This document shows positions 16,009 through 23,809 of a stretch of DNA of 23,952 nt, in pieces. The notes under the pieces were generated by a model. That model worked only from the letters and a program-made list of their open reading frames with translations. It did not search any database and was not told the DNA's origin. Source of the DNA: Flavobacteriaceae bacterium TMED179 (GTDB lineage: Bacteria > Bacteroidota > Bacteroidia > Flavobacteriales > Flavobacteriaceae); contig NHIC01000009.1 in NCBI GenBank assembly GCA_002169865.1, positions 49,383 through 73,334 of the forward strand. Reading direction: 5' to 3'. The first letter of the stretch is position 1, and the number at the start of each line of letters is the position of its first letter. Both the position numbers and the translations under genes were made by a program.

Positions 16009-16852
16009 TATTAGAGGTTTTTTCAAAAACATAAATCAAGGAGGAATACTCTCCTGAAAAGAGCGCATTAATATTAGAAATAAATCCCCTTAAAAGCCCC
16101 TTAAATAATGGGAATCTGCTTCTTAAGTGTTTTTCTGAAAGATAAGAAATATAAAAAGCATCAAACCATAGCGGATGCTTTGCTTTAAATTTAAATCCCA
16201 AAGCATTAAACATTAATTTCATACCTGGTGTTGTAAAATGCCAGAGATGCCTTGGAACGTCTAACGCTGCCCAATCTGATCGGTAAAAACAGGCGTCATA
16301 ACTTTTAAAATTTGGAACTGCTACAAATATTAACCCTTGATTTGTAAGACATTTATGAAGACTTAAAAGAACGTTTTCGGGTTCGCTAAGGTGCTCCAAA
16401 ACATGCCATAAGCTTATCAGATTAAATTGTTCACCATCGGATAACTCTTCAATATTTCGATGGGTATTTAAACCTTGATTCTTTGAAAAAAATCTTGCCT
16501 TGTTATTAGGCTCTAATAAGGAAACGTTATAGTTAAGATTCGCCATATGCCTGCCAAAGTTACCAATACCAGATCCATAATCTAATATTTTTTTGCCGTT
16601 TGTATAACGATTAATTAATTTTGCTTTATAGTTAAAAATCCATTTTTGGACTGTAAAATATAGGTTATCAACTAGACCAGCTTTATTTTCTTTATGTGAG
16701 ATGTAGTATTTTGAAGAATAATATTTTGACAAGTCGTTATGTCGAGAAATTATAGTTTCTCCTCGCTGTTTTTTTTCATTCCAAAGAACCTGAAAGTTTT
16801 CTCCACTTACAAGATTATCTTTAGCAGTAAAAAGTATGTTCTTTCTTTTCAT
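15995..16852 (-). CDS. Class I SAM-dependent methyltransferase of unknown substrate
   Basis: A 285-residue protein whose core (about 85-185) is a Rossmann-type methyltransferase: KILDYGSGIGNFGRHM with the SAM-binding Gly-rich loop at 88-103, an acidic motif II (LLEPN, 112-116), and NLISLWHVLEHL at 144-155. The conserved-looking VPRHLWHFTTPG (199-210) is shared with the methyltransferase 23/UbiE-like group that often sits near surface-polysaccharide genes. The first 80 residues are an extra domain rich in Lys and Tyr. It follows mnmG on the same strand, an arrangement I recall in other Flavobacteria. Its start codon is 2 nt from a parS site, so ParB binding could affect its translation region or transcription. 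The substrate cannot be predicted. Confidence 0.85.
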   Translation of the reverse strand: MKRKNILFTAKDNLVSGENFQVLWNEKKQRGETIISRHNDLSKYYSSKYYISHKENKAGLVDNLYFTVQKWIFNYKAKLINRYTNGKKILDYGSGIGNFGRHMANLNYNVSLLEPNNKARFFSKNQGLNTHRNIEELSDGEQFNLISLWHVLEHLSEPENVLLSLHKCLTNQGLIFVAVPNFKSYDACFYRSDWAALDVPRHLWHFTTPGMKLMFNALGFKFKAKHPLWFDAFYISYLSEKHLRSRFPLFKGLLRGFISNINALFSGEYSSLIYVFEKTSNITED

Positions 16853-16854
16853 GG

Positions 16855-16870
16855 TGTTCCACGTGAAACA
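16855..16870. other. parS: parS centromere site 1 (ParB binding)
   Basis: The 16 bases TGTTCCACGTGAAACA match the well-known bacterial chromosomal parS consensus TGTTnCACGTGnAACA exactly. ParB (Spo0J) loads at such sites, spreads and recruits SMC and ParA to segregate origins. The site fills most of the 24-nt gap between mnmG and the methyltransferase gene and ends 2 nt before the methyltransferase start codon. parA and parB genes are not in the window. Confidence 0.92.
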
Positions 16871-16876
16871 TTGGAG

Positions 16877-18748
16877 TTATCGCCCCATAGAAACCAAAAG
16901 CACGCTAATGTCGCTCGGATTTATTCCACTTATTCTGGAGGCCTGAGCGAGCGTTGCTGGCCGAAGTTTGCTTAGCTTTTCTTTTGCTTCATTTGATAGC
17001 GAAACTAACTCTTCAAAGTTGAATCCTACAGGAATCCTTATATTTTCCAATTTTTTAAGCTTTTCAGCATTTCTTTTTTCTTTTTCAATATAACCTGAGT
17101 ACTTAACTTCGATTTCCGCTTGTTCAAATATTGTATCATCTATTTTCATAACTTTTAAATATTCCTGTAGGGGTTCAAATTCAATAAAATCTTTTCTGCT
17201 AATTTTGGGCCTAGCTAGTAGCTTGGAATATTTATCGGTTTGTTTAAGTATTATTTCATTTTTCAATTTGAGAAGTGAATTTGTTGCTTCTAAGGGGTAG
17301 CTTTTTTGGTTTAAAAACTTAATAAGCCCTTCTCGTTTGGCTTTACGTTCTTTTACTTTCTTAAACCTAGCATTTGAGGCCAAACCGAGCTCATTAGATT
17401 TTGGTGTCAAACGTTCATCAGCATTATCCTGGCGAAGTAGTGTTCTATATTCAGCTCTGGAAGTAAACATTCTGTATGGTTCCTCTGTGCCCTTTAAAAT
17501 TAAATCATCTATTAAGACCCCAATATATGCTTCATCTCGTCCCAAAACGAAAGGTGAATGGTTTTTTTGTTTTAGATGAGCATTTATACCTGCTATTAAG
17601 CCTTGTGCGCCGGCTTCTTCATATCCTGTTGTTCCATTGATTTGACCAGCGAAGAATAAGTTTTGAATGGTTTTGGTTTCTAGACTATGGAAGAGTTGAG
17701 TGGGAGGAAAATAATCGTATTCGATTGCGTAACCTGGTCTAAAAAATTTAACTTTCTCGAATCCAGGGACTAATTTGAGTGCTCTAAATTGTATATCATC
17801 AGGAAGAGAGGTTGAAAAGCCATTTACATAAACCTCTACGGTATTCCAGCCCTCGGGTTCGACGAAAATTTGATGTTTCTCTTTTTCCTTGAATCGATTG
17901 ATCTTATCTTCTATAGATGGACAGTATCTTGGTCCTGTACTTTGTATTGCTCCATTAAACATTGGTGATCGATCAAAACCTTCTCTCAAAACATCATGAA
18001 CGTTATTATTGGTATTAGTAATATAACAACTTCGTTGTCTTGTTAATGGCTTGGTCTTGTCTGAAAAAGAAAATTTTGATGGGTTTTCATCACCAGATTG
18101 CTCAATCATTTTAGTGTAATCTAAAGAGCGTCCATCTACACGAGGGGGTGTTCCAGTTTTCATACGCCCAGATTTAAAACCGAGAGCATTTAGGTTTCGC
18201 GTCAATCCTGTTGATGCTTTTTCTCCTGCACGACCACCACCATAATTTTTGTCACCGATGTGAATAAGACCATTTAAAAAAGTTCCATTAGTAAGTATAA
18301 TAGATTCACCATATATTTTAAGTCCAAGAGAAGTTAAAACACCAATTGCTTGATCCTTTTCGACGATAATATCAACTATCATCTCTTGGTAAAAATCTAA
18401 AAGAGGCGTTTGCTCCAATAGTTTTCTCCACTCAGAAGTAAATAAACTTCTGTCAGACTGAACTCTTGGGCTCCACATCGCAGGGCCCTTAGACCGGTTA
18501 AGCATCTTATATTGAATAGCCGAAAGATCAGAAACAATGCCACTGTATCCACCCAGTGCATCAATTTCTCGTATAATCTGTCCTTTGGCAATACCGCCCA
18601 TGGCTGGATTGCAAGACATCTGGGCTACATTTTGAAGGTTCATAGTGATAAGTAGCGTTTTAGATCCTAAATTTGCCGCGGAGGCTGCAGCTTCACAGCC
18701 AGCATGCCCTGCACCAACAACTATAACATCATATTTTGAATCAAACAT
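16877..18748 (-). CDS. mnmG: tRNA uridine-5-carboxymethylaminomethyl(34) synthesis enzyme MnmG (GidA)
   Basis: A FAD- and NADH-dependent enzyme that, with the GTPase MnmE, adds the (carboxymethyl)aminomethyl group to wobble uridine 34 of several tRNAs, using methylene-tetrahydrofolate. The 623-residue protein has the N-terminal dinucleotide-binding GAGHAGCEAA at 12-21, CNPAMGGIAKG with the active-site Cys at 46-56, a second catalytic-region Cys near the PRYCPSIEDK segment, and GYEEAGAQGLIAGINA toward the C-terminal third. Length is standard. It overlaps the end of ybeY by 8 nt and is bracketed by two parS sites. In many bacteria gidA lies next to the replication origin, in line with those sites. 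mnmE is elsewhere. Confidence 0.98.
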   Translation of the reverse strand: MFDSKYDVIVVGAGHAGCEAAASAANLGSKTLLITMNLQNVAQMSCNPAMGGIAKGQIIREIDALGGYSGIVSDLSAIQYKMLNRSKGPAMWSPRVQSDRSLFTSEWRKLLEQTPLLDFYQEMIVDIIVEKDQAIGVLTSLGLKIYGESIILTNGTFLNGLIHIGDKNYGGGRAGEKASTGLTRNLNALGFKSGRMKTGTPPRVDGRSLDYTKMIEQSGDENPSKFSFSDKTKPLTRQRSCYITNTNNNVHDVLREGFDRSPMFNGAIQSTGPRYCPSIEDKINRFKEKEKHQIFVEPEGWNTVEVYVNGFSTSLPDDIQFRALKLVPGFEKVKFFRPGYAIEYDYFPPTQLFHSLETKTIQNLFFAGQINGTTGYEEAGAQGLIAGINAHLKQKNHSPFVLGRDEAYIGVLIDDLILKGTEEPYRMFTSRAEYRTLLRQDNADERLTPKSNELGLASNARFKKVKERKAKREGLIKFLNQKSYPLEATNSLLKLKNEIILKQTDKYSKLLARPKISRKDFIEFEPLQEYLKVMKIDDTIFEQAEIEVKYSGYIEKEKRNAEKLKKLENIRIPVGFNFEELVSLSNEAKEKLSKLRPATLAQASRISGINPSDISVLLVSMGR

Positions 18749-19184
18749 TTCGATTGTGTTTCACGTGGAACATTGCAATAAACTGGTCTTCTTTATTTCG
18801 CATCTCAATCTTATCCTTGGCTGTTTTATCGTTATAGCCCATACAGTGTAAAACTCCATGAGATAGTGTTCTAAGTGTCTCTTTTTCAATGCTTTGAGAT
18901 AGTTCTATTGCTGATTGTTTAATGGCCCACATTGAAATAAAAAATTCTGCTACAAGTTGATTATTTTTAGAATAATCAAAACTAATAATATCAGTGTGCG
19001 TATTGTGACCTAAATATTTTTTATTCATTTTGTAAAGCTCTGATTTAGACACAAAGTTAAAAAACAATTTTTCAGGCTTATAGCCTAAGATGAATGTGAA
19101 GTCTTCAAGCGCATTCACAACTTTTTGTGAATCTAAAAAACCTGGTATGTTAATTAACTGTATAATATTATTTATTTTTTGCAA
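18741..19184 (-). CDS. ybeY: Endoribonuclease YbeY (rRNA maturation factor), start uncertain
   Basis: A metal-dependent RNase involved in 16S rRNA 3' maturation and ribosome quality control. The metal motif HGVLHCMGYNDKT is at 109-121 if the TTG at 19184 is the start (147 residues). The third His of the usual H-x3-H-x5-H is replaced, as I recall for flavobacterial homologues. THTDIISFDY upstream of it is the other conserved block. No ATG occurs at a sensible N-terminus. The first ATG of the open frame (19295) would overlap gltX antisense and adds foreign-looking residues; options are TTG 19184, a rarer ATT at 19166, or a shortened GTG at 19118. The last residues, MFHVKHNRNV, are encoded across a parS site. 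Confidence 0.88.
   Translation of the reverse strand: MQKINNIIQLINIPGFLDSQKVVNALEDFTFILGYKPEKLFFNFVSKSELYKMNKKYLGHNTHTDIISFDYSKNNQLVAEFFISMWAIKQSAIELSQSIEKETLRTLSHGVLHCMGYNDKTAKDKIEMRNKEDQFIAMFHVKHNRNV
18757..18772. other. parS: parS centromere site 2 (ParB binding), inside ybeY
   Basis: TGTTTCACGTGGAACA is the exact reverse complement of the first parS site, so the two copies are in opposite orientation 1.9 kb apart. It lies within the ybeY coding region, where it specifies the FHVKH residues at 139-143, and 8 nt upstream of the mnmG start codon. Both flanks differ from those of the first site, so the match reflects selection on the 16-mer and not a duplication. Confidence 0.92.
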
Positions 19185-19189
19185 ATATA
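19182..19189 (-). promoter_or_regulatory. Candidate -7 promoter element for ybeY-mnmG-methyltransferase
   Basis: On the minus strand TATATTTG is a perfect TAnnTTTG match in the 63-nt gap between ybeY and gltX. A start point near 19175 would exclude the TTG at 19184 as the ybeY start and favour a later non-ATG start. No TTTG is found at -33. Both the promoter and the start codon cannot be right as drawn. Confidence 0.35.
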
Positions 19190-19247
19190 CAGGTTTTGTG
19201 ATGCTGGTGGATGTCAATCGACAAGAAGCGCTTATCTTAGTGGAAAA

Positions 19248-20729
19248 ATGAAAATACGAGTTCGCTTTGCACCTAGCCCAACAGGGCCACTCCATATTGG
19301 AGGGTTACGCACTGCGCTATATAATTACCTTCATGCAAAAAAAAACAATGGTTCTTTTATTTTAAGAGTTGAAGATACAGATCAAAACAGGTATGTTGAT
19401 GGTAGTGAGGAATACATTCAAGAGACTTTAGAGTGGTGTGGAATGATTCCTGACGAAGGGCCAACAAATGGAGGCGATTATGGCCCTTACCGTCAGAGTG
19501 AAAGAAAGCCAATATACAAAGAGTATGTGAAAATACTTCTAGAAAAAAATTTAGCATATTATGCTTTTGATAAAGAAGAAGATTTAAGTAAGGCTCGTTC
19601 AGAAGCAGAAAAAATTGGTAAAACTTTTCAATATTGTGTCAAGAATAGAATGTCATTTAAAAACAGCTTAACACTGAATGAAACAGAAAAGATAAAAGCT
19701 TTAAAAGGAAATTATATCATTCGTTTAAAAATTCCTCCAGACCAAAAAATAACTGTTTTTGATGAGATTCGTGGTAACATTTCTGTAGATACTAATATAT
19801 TGGACGACAGAGTTTTGATAAAAAATGATGGCATGCCTACTTATCATTTTGCAAATGTAATTGATGATAGATTAATGGAAATCAGTACTGTAATTCGTGG
19901 GGAGGAATGGTTGCCTTCGTTGCCTATACATAAAATCATATACGATGCTTTTGGCTGGAAAACACCAAAATTTATGCATTTACCTTTAATTTTGAAACCT
20001 AATGGTAAGGGTAAACTATCAAAACGAGATGGGGATAAAGGAGGGTTTCCTGTTTTTCCATTACGTTGGAAAAAAACTCCAGGATATAGAGAAAATGGGT
20101 TTTTACCGGAGAGCATGATAAATTATCTTTCTTTATTAGGTTGGAATGATGGGACGGAAAAAGAACTCTTTGATTTAAATGATTTAAAAAAAGCATTTAG
20201 TATCAAAGGGATACAAAAAGGAAGTGCTAGATTTGATTATGAAAAAGCACGTTGGTTGAATCATAAATACATAACAAAGACTACAAGTGACATTCTTATT
20301 AACGAGAAAATAATTAAAGATGAACTAAGTCAATACCCAAAAGAAAAGCATAAAGTTATAATTTCGCTAGTAAAAGAAAGGCTTTACACCCTTAAGGATA
20401 TAAAAAAAGAGCTTGCCTTTTTAAGCGAACCCGAAACATTTGATGATACTGGAATTGCTAAACTAATGGGAAAGAACCCACTGTTTGTGCTTGATAAAAT
20501 TCTTTCATTAACTGAGCAAAACCATGAGGGATATGATATAAAAAAGGATTTATTTAAATGGGCAAAAGTGAATGGAATATCGATAAGCCTTGTAATGCAA
20601 TCTTTTCGATTGAGTATTGTTGGTAGCCTTTCAGGCCCCGATTTATTTGCTGTTTGTTCTATCTTAGGAAAAGATGTAATTTTAAAAAGAGTAAATAATT
20701 TCATTAACCATTTAAAATATAAAACATGA
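19248..20729 (+). CDS. gltX: Glutamyl-tRNA synthetase
   Basis: Charges tRNA-Glu with glutamate in the cytoplasm. The 493-residue class I synthetase starts MKIRVRFAPSPTGPLHIGG; the HIGH-type motif HIGG is at 16-19 and the KMSKS-type KLSKR at 256-260. Between them are RVEDTDQNRY, DGMPTYHFANVIDD and VIRGEEWLPS, all typical. I chose ATG 19248 over an in-frame ATG at 19179 because the family begins MK(x)RVRFAPSP and the longer form would overlap the divergent ybeY. The stop overlaps the start of the SPFH gene by 4 nt, so the two are coupled. A separate glutaminyl-tRNA synthetase is encoded nearby, so this enzyme is probably of the discriminating type. Confidence 0.97.
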   Translation: MKIRVRFAPSPTGPLHIGGLRTALYNYLHAKKNNGSFILRVEDTDQNRYVDGSEEYIQETLEWCGMIPDEGPTNGGDYGPYRQSERKPIYKEYVKILLEKNLAYYAFDKEEDLSKARSEAEKIGKTFQYCVKNRMSFKNSLTLNETEKIKALKGNYIIRLKIPPDQKITVFDEIRGNISVDTNILDDRVLIKNDGMPTYHFANVIDDRLMEISTVIRGEEWLPSLPIHKIIYDAFGWKTPKFMHLPLILKPNGKGKLSKRDGDKGGFPVFPLRWKKTPGYRENGFLPESMINYLSLLGWNDGTEKELFDLNDLKKAFSIKGIQKGSARFDYEKARWLNHKYITKTTSDILINEKIIKDELSQYPKEKHKVIISLVKERLYTLKDIKKELAFLSEPETFDDTGIAKLMGKNPLFVLDKILSLTEQNHEGYDIKKDLFKWAKVNGISISLVMQSFRLSIVGSLSGPDLFAVCSILGKDVILKRVNNFINHLKYKT

Positions 20730-21664
20730 GCATAACAATGTATATTATAATAGGTCTTATAATTCTACTATTAATATCTGGCCTATTTATTGTTAAGCAG
20801 CAGACAGCTGCGATTGTTGAGCGTTTTGGTCGATTTGTTTCAATTCGTCAGTCAGGATTACACTTTAAGATACCTGTTATCGATCGAATTGCAGGGCGTT
20901 TAAGTCTTAGAATACTTCAGTTAGATGTTATTGTTGAAACCAAGACAAAAGATGATGTTTTTGTTAAACTCAAAGTTTCAGTCCAATACAGGGCTGTTCA
21001 GGATAACGTCTATGATGCTTTTTACAAATTAGACTATCCTCAAGATCAAATTACCTCCTATGTTTTTGATGTAGTGCGAGCAGTAGTTCCTAAAATGAAA
21101 TTAGATGATGTTTTTGAAAAAAAGGATGAAATTGCAAATGCAGTAAAAGGTGAGCTAAATGTAGCAATGACTAACTACGGTTATGATATAATTAAAGCAT
21201 TGGTTACAGATATAGATCCTGATCAAGAGGTTAAAGTGGCAATGAATCGAATTAATGCTGCTGAAAGGAATAAAGTTGCAGCGCAGTATGATGGTGATGC
21301 TGAACGAATTCTAATTGTTGAAAAAGCAAAAGCAGAAGCTGAAAGTAAGCGCCTTCAGGGTCAGGGTATTGCGGACCAGAGAAGAGAAATAGCTCGTGGG
21401 CTAGAAGAGTCAGTAGACGTATTAAATAAGGTCGGTATTAATTCTCAAGAAGCATCTGCTCTTATTGTTGTTACACAACATTATGACACGCTGCAAGCTA
21501 TTGGAGGTGAAACTAACACCAACTTAATACTTTTGCCAAATTCCCCTCAAGCTGGGAGTGAAATGCTAAATGATATGGTCGCTTCTTTTACAGCAAGTAA
21601 CCAAATTGGTGAGGCCATGAAAACTCAAATAAACAAACAAAAAGGTGAAAATGACAAGAAATAA
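20726..21664 (+). CDS. SPFH/Band 7 (stomatin/QmcA-like) membrane protein
   Basis: A 312-residue protein with one N-terminal membrane helix (about 5-24) followed by an SPFH/Band 7 domain (about 22-190: QQTAAIVERFGRF, PVIDRIAGRLSLR, DDVFVKLKVSVQYRA). A long Ala/Glu/Lys/Gln-rich coiled coil follows (about 185-245, around AEAESKRLQGQG), then a C-terminal segment with LPNSPQAGS. Slipins and QmcA form large oligomeric rings in membrane microdomains, and some regulate proteases such as FtsH. No NfeD-type partner is adjacent. It is coupled to gltX by an ATGA overlap; a slightly later ATG (residue 5) is also possible. The cellular role here is unknown. Confidence 0.92.
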   Translation: MSITMYIIIGLIILLLISGLFIVKQQTAAIVERFGRFVSIRQSGLHFKIPVIDRIAGRLSLRILQLDVIVETKTKDDVFVKLKVSVQYRAVQDNVYDAFYKLDYPQDQITSYVFDVVRAVVPKMKLDDVFEKKDEIANAVKGELNVAMTNYGYDIIKALVTDIDPDQEVKVAMNRINAAERNKVAAQYDGDAERILIVEKAKAEAESKRLQGQGIADQRREIARGLEESVDVLNKVGINSQEASALIVVTQHYDTLQAIGGETNTNLILLPNSPQAGSEMLNDMVASFTASNQIGEAMKTQINKQKGENDKK

Positions 21665-21665
21665 A

Positions 21666-23336
21666 TTAAGCATTAACTTTTGCCCAGGTATCTCTTAAGC
21701 CAACTGTCCTATTAAAAACAAGTCTAGTTTTTGAACTATCCTTATCTAAAACAAAGTATCCTAGTCGTTGAAATTGGAAATGATCTCCGTGATTGGCAGA
21801 AATTAGCCCTGGCTCAACGTGTGCATTTATTACTTTTAAAGAATCAGGATTAATAAACTTTTTGAAGTCTACCTCTTTATTGCTATCAGGAGCAGGAACA
21901 GTGAAAAGGCGATCATATAATCGGACTTGTACTTCCAATGATTCATTTTGAGTTACCCAATGCAATGTGCCTTTAACCTTTCTTTGGCTTGCGACTGTTT
22001 CACTCCCACTTTTACTTTCGGGATCATATGTACATAAAATTTCAGAAATATTTCCATCAACATCTTTAATTACTGACTCGCCCTTAATAATGTAAGCATT
22101 TTTCAATCGTACCTCCTTATTAATGGTTAAACGAAAAAATTTACGATTGGCAGTCTCTTTAAAATCTTCTCTTTCTATATAAAGGTGTTTAGAAAAAGGA
22201 ATGATTCTTTTCCCTAATTCTAACGTTTCAGGATTAATTTCACCTTCTAATAATTCCTTTTTGCCTTCAGGGTAATTTGTAATGGTAAGTTTTACTGGGT
22301 CAAGAACTCCCATAACCCTTGGGGCTATTTTATTTAAATCTTCTCGTATAGCATATTCTAAAAGTGACATATCTATGACGTTTTCTCTTTTGGTAACGCC
22401 TGCAGAGTCAACGAAATTTCGAAGAGCCCTGGGCGTGTATCCTCTCCTTCTTAAACCAGCAATGGTCGGCATTCTTGGATCATCCCAATCTGCTACATGG
22501 TTATTTTTTATGAGCTCTAAAAGTTTTCTTTTGCTTGTAACCGTGAATGAAAGGTTCATACGTGCAAATTCGCGCTGCTTTGGTCTTAAATTATGTATTG
22601 GATTAATTGAATCTAAAAACCAGTTGTATAAATCTCTATGCGGTTTAAATTCTAACGTACAAAGTGAATGTGATATTTGTTCAATATAATCTGACTGGCC
22701 ATGTGTCCAGTCATACATCGGATAAATACACCACTTATCTCCAGTTCTATGATGTGTTTCATATAGGATGCGGTACATAATTGGATCTCGCATTAGCATA
22801 TTTGGTGATGACATATCAATCTTGGCGCGCAGGACATACTCCCCTTCATTAAATTCTCCTGCTTTCATTTTAGTGAAAAGGGATTTGCTTTCTTCAATTG
22901 GCCTATCTCGATAAGGACTATTTATTCCGGGAGTTGTAGGAGTGCCCTTTTGGCTCGCTATTTCTTCTGAACTTTGAGAATCAATGTAAGCATGTCCCTC
23001 AGATATTAATTGTACGGCCCACTTGTATAGTTGGTCAAAATAATCTGATGCATAACATTCCAAATCCCATTTGTATCCAAGCCATCGAATATTTTCTTTG
23101 ATAGCCTCTACAAACTTATTGTCTTCTTTCTCAGGGTTTGTATCATCAAAGCGTAGGTTTACTGGAGCATTATAACGACGTCCCAAATTAAAGTTGAGGC
23201 AGATTGCCTTAACATGACCTATATGCAAAAAACCATTCGGCTCTGGGGGAAAACGAAAACGTAATTCGGGCTTTTTATAGCCGTTATCTAGGTCTTCCTC
23301 AACAATATTTTCTATAAAGTGTAGGCTTCGCTCCAT
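21666..23336 (-). CDS. glnS: Glutaminyl-tRNA synthetase
   Basis: Charges tRNA-Gln directly with glutamine. The 556-residue class I enzyme has PEPNGFLHIGH at 31-41 with an intact HIGH, LRFDDTNPEKE, DWTHGQSDYIEQISHSLCTLEF, and VTSKRKL at 266-272 in place of KMSKS, as is usual for GlnRS. The C-terminal anticodon-binding beta-barrels include DRLFTVPAPDS and DHFQFQRLGYF near the end. Length is standard. It ends 1 nt from the convergent SPFH gene and is divergent from folB. A degenerate -7 element (TATCTTTA, 23355-23362, minus strand) lies about 20 nt upstream of the start. With glnS present, Gln-tRNA need not come from a GatCAB transamidation route. Confidence 0.97.
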   Translation of the reverse strand: MERSLHFIENIVEEDLDNGYKKPELRFRFPPEPNGFLHIGHVKAICLNFNLGRRYNAPVNLRFDDTNPEKEDNKFVEAIKENIRWLGYKWDLECYASDYFDQLYKWAVQLISEGHAYIDSQSSEEIASQKGTPTTPGINSPYRDRPIEESKSLFTKMKAGEFNEGEYVLRAKIDMSSPNMLMRDPIMYRILYETHHRTGDKWCIYPMYDWTHGQSDYIEQISHSLCTLEFKPHRDLYNWFLDSINPIHNLRPKQREFARMNLSFTVTSKRKLLELIKNNHVADWDDPRMPTIAGLRRRGYTPRALRNFVDSAGVTKRENVIDMSLLEYAIREDLNKIAPRVMGVLDPVKLTITNYPEGKKELLEGEINPETLELGKRIIPFSKHLYIEREDFKETANRKFFRLTINKEVRLKNAYIIKGESVIKDVDGNISEILCTYDPESKSGSETVASQRKVKGTLHWVTQNESLEVQVRLYDRLFTVPAPDSNKEVDFKKFINPDSLKVINAHVEPGLISANHGDHFQFQRLGYFVLDKDSSKTRLVFNRTVGLRDTWAKVNA

Positions 23337-23398
23337 ATTTTATTTTAACAGAGGTAAAGATAATGAATGCTTTTCATGGAGAAAAAAGACAACAGCTT

Positions 23399-23406
23399 TA
23401 TATTTG
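23399..23406 (+). promoter_or_regulatory. Candidate -7 promoter element for folB
   Basis: TATATTTG fits TAnnTTTG and places a start point near 23413, just before the chosen folB ATG at 23415. It lies inside the longer open frame that begins at 23367, so it argues against that upstream start. No TTTG is seen 19 nt upstream. A leader this short would be unusual, so support is limited. Confidence 0.35.
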
Positions 23407-23414
23407 TTTTGATA

Positions 23415-23789
23415 ATGGGGAAAATTTATTTAAAAAACATTCGATTATATGCCTATCACGGATGCATGGCAGAAGAAGAAAAAATAGGGAGCGATTATGT
23501 TGTGAATCTTAAAGTAAAAACTGATTTAAAAGTTTCATCAATAACAGACAATCTTGAAGACACAGTGGATTATGTTCGTCTAAATAGTATCATTAAAGAG
23601 GAAATGAAAAAGCGAGCCAATCTACTAGAAAATGTTGCTAATAGAATAGTTGAAAGAATTTTAAATGAACATCCATGTGTTGTTAGGGCAATTGTAAAAG
23701 TTGCTAAAAAAAACCCTCCTATTGGGGGAAATGTAGAAGAAGTTGCTGTAATAAGAGAACTAAGAAGAACTAGTGAAAGTTTGGATTAA
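23415..23789 (+). CDS. folB: Dihydroneopterin aldolase
   Basis: Cleaves 7,8-dihydroneopterin to 6-hydroxymethyl-dihydropterin and glycolaldehyde in folate synthesis. The 124-residue protein starts MGKIYLKNIRLYAYHGCMAEEEKIG, with the YHG(x)EE substrate-binding segment. It continues TVDYVRLNSII, LLENVANRIVERI and VKVAKKNPPIGG, where Lys of the VAKKNPP segment corresponds to the catalytic lysine. Length is normal for the family. I chose ATG 23415 over the ATG at 23367 or 23376, since the family begins at this point. It lies 20 nt ahead of tRNA-Cys on the same strand and divergent from glnS. Confidence 0.95.
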   Translation: MGKIYLKNIRLYAYHGCMAEEEKIGSDYVVNLKVKTDLKVSSITDNLEDTVDYVRLNSIIKEEMKKRANLLENVANRIVERILNEHPCVVRAIVKVAKKNPPIGGNVEEVAVIRELRRTSESLD

Positions 23790-23809
23790 TATTATTACTT
23801 TTAGAATAT

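Noticed and set aside
16853..16876. oriC with DnaA boxes next to mnmG
   Set aside because: The gap is 24 nt and is filled by parS. Reading the window I found no cluster of TTATCCACA-like boxes and no AT-rich noncoding unwinding region.
19185..19295. ATG-initiated extension of ybeY by 37 residues
   Set aside because: It runs antisense through the gltX start region and its composition is unlike YbeY; it is read-through of an open frame.
22282..22689. Plus-strand open frame of 135 codons inside glnS
   Set aside because: It lies entirely antisense to strongly conserved GlnRS sequence and its translation has no recognisable features.
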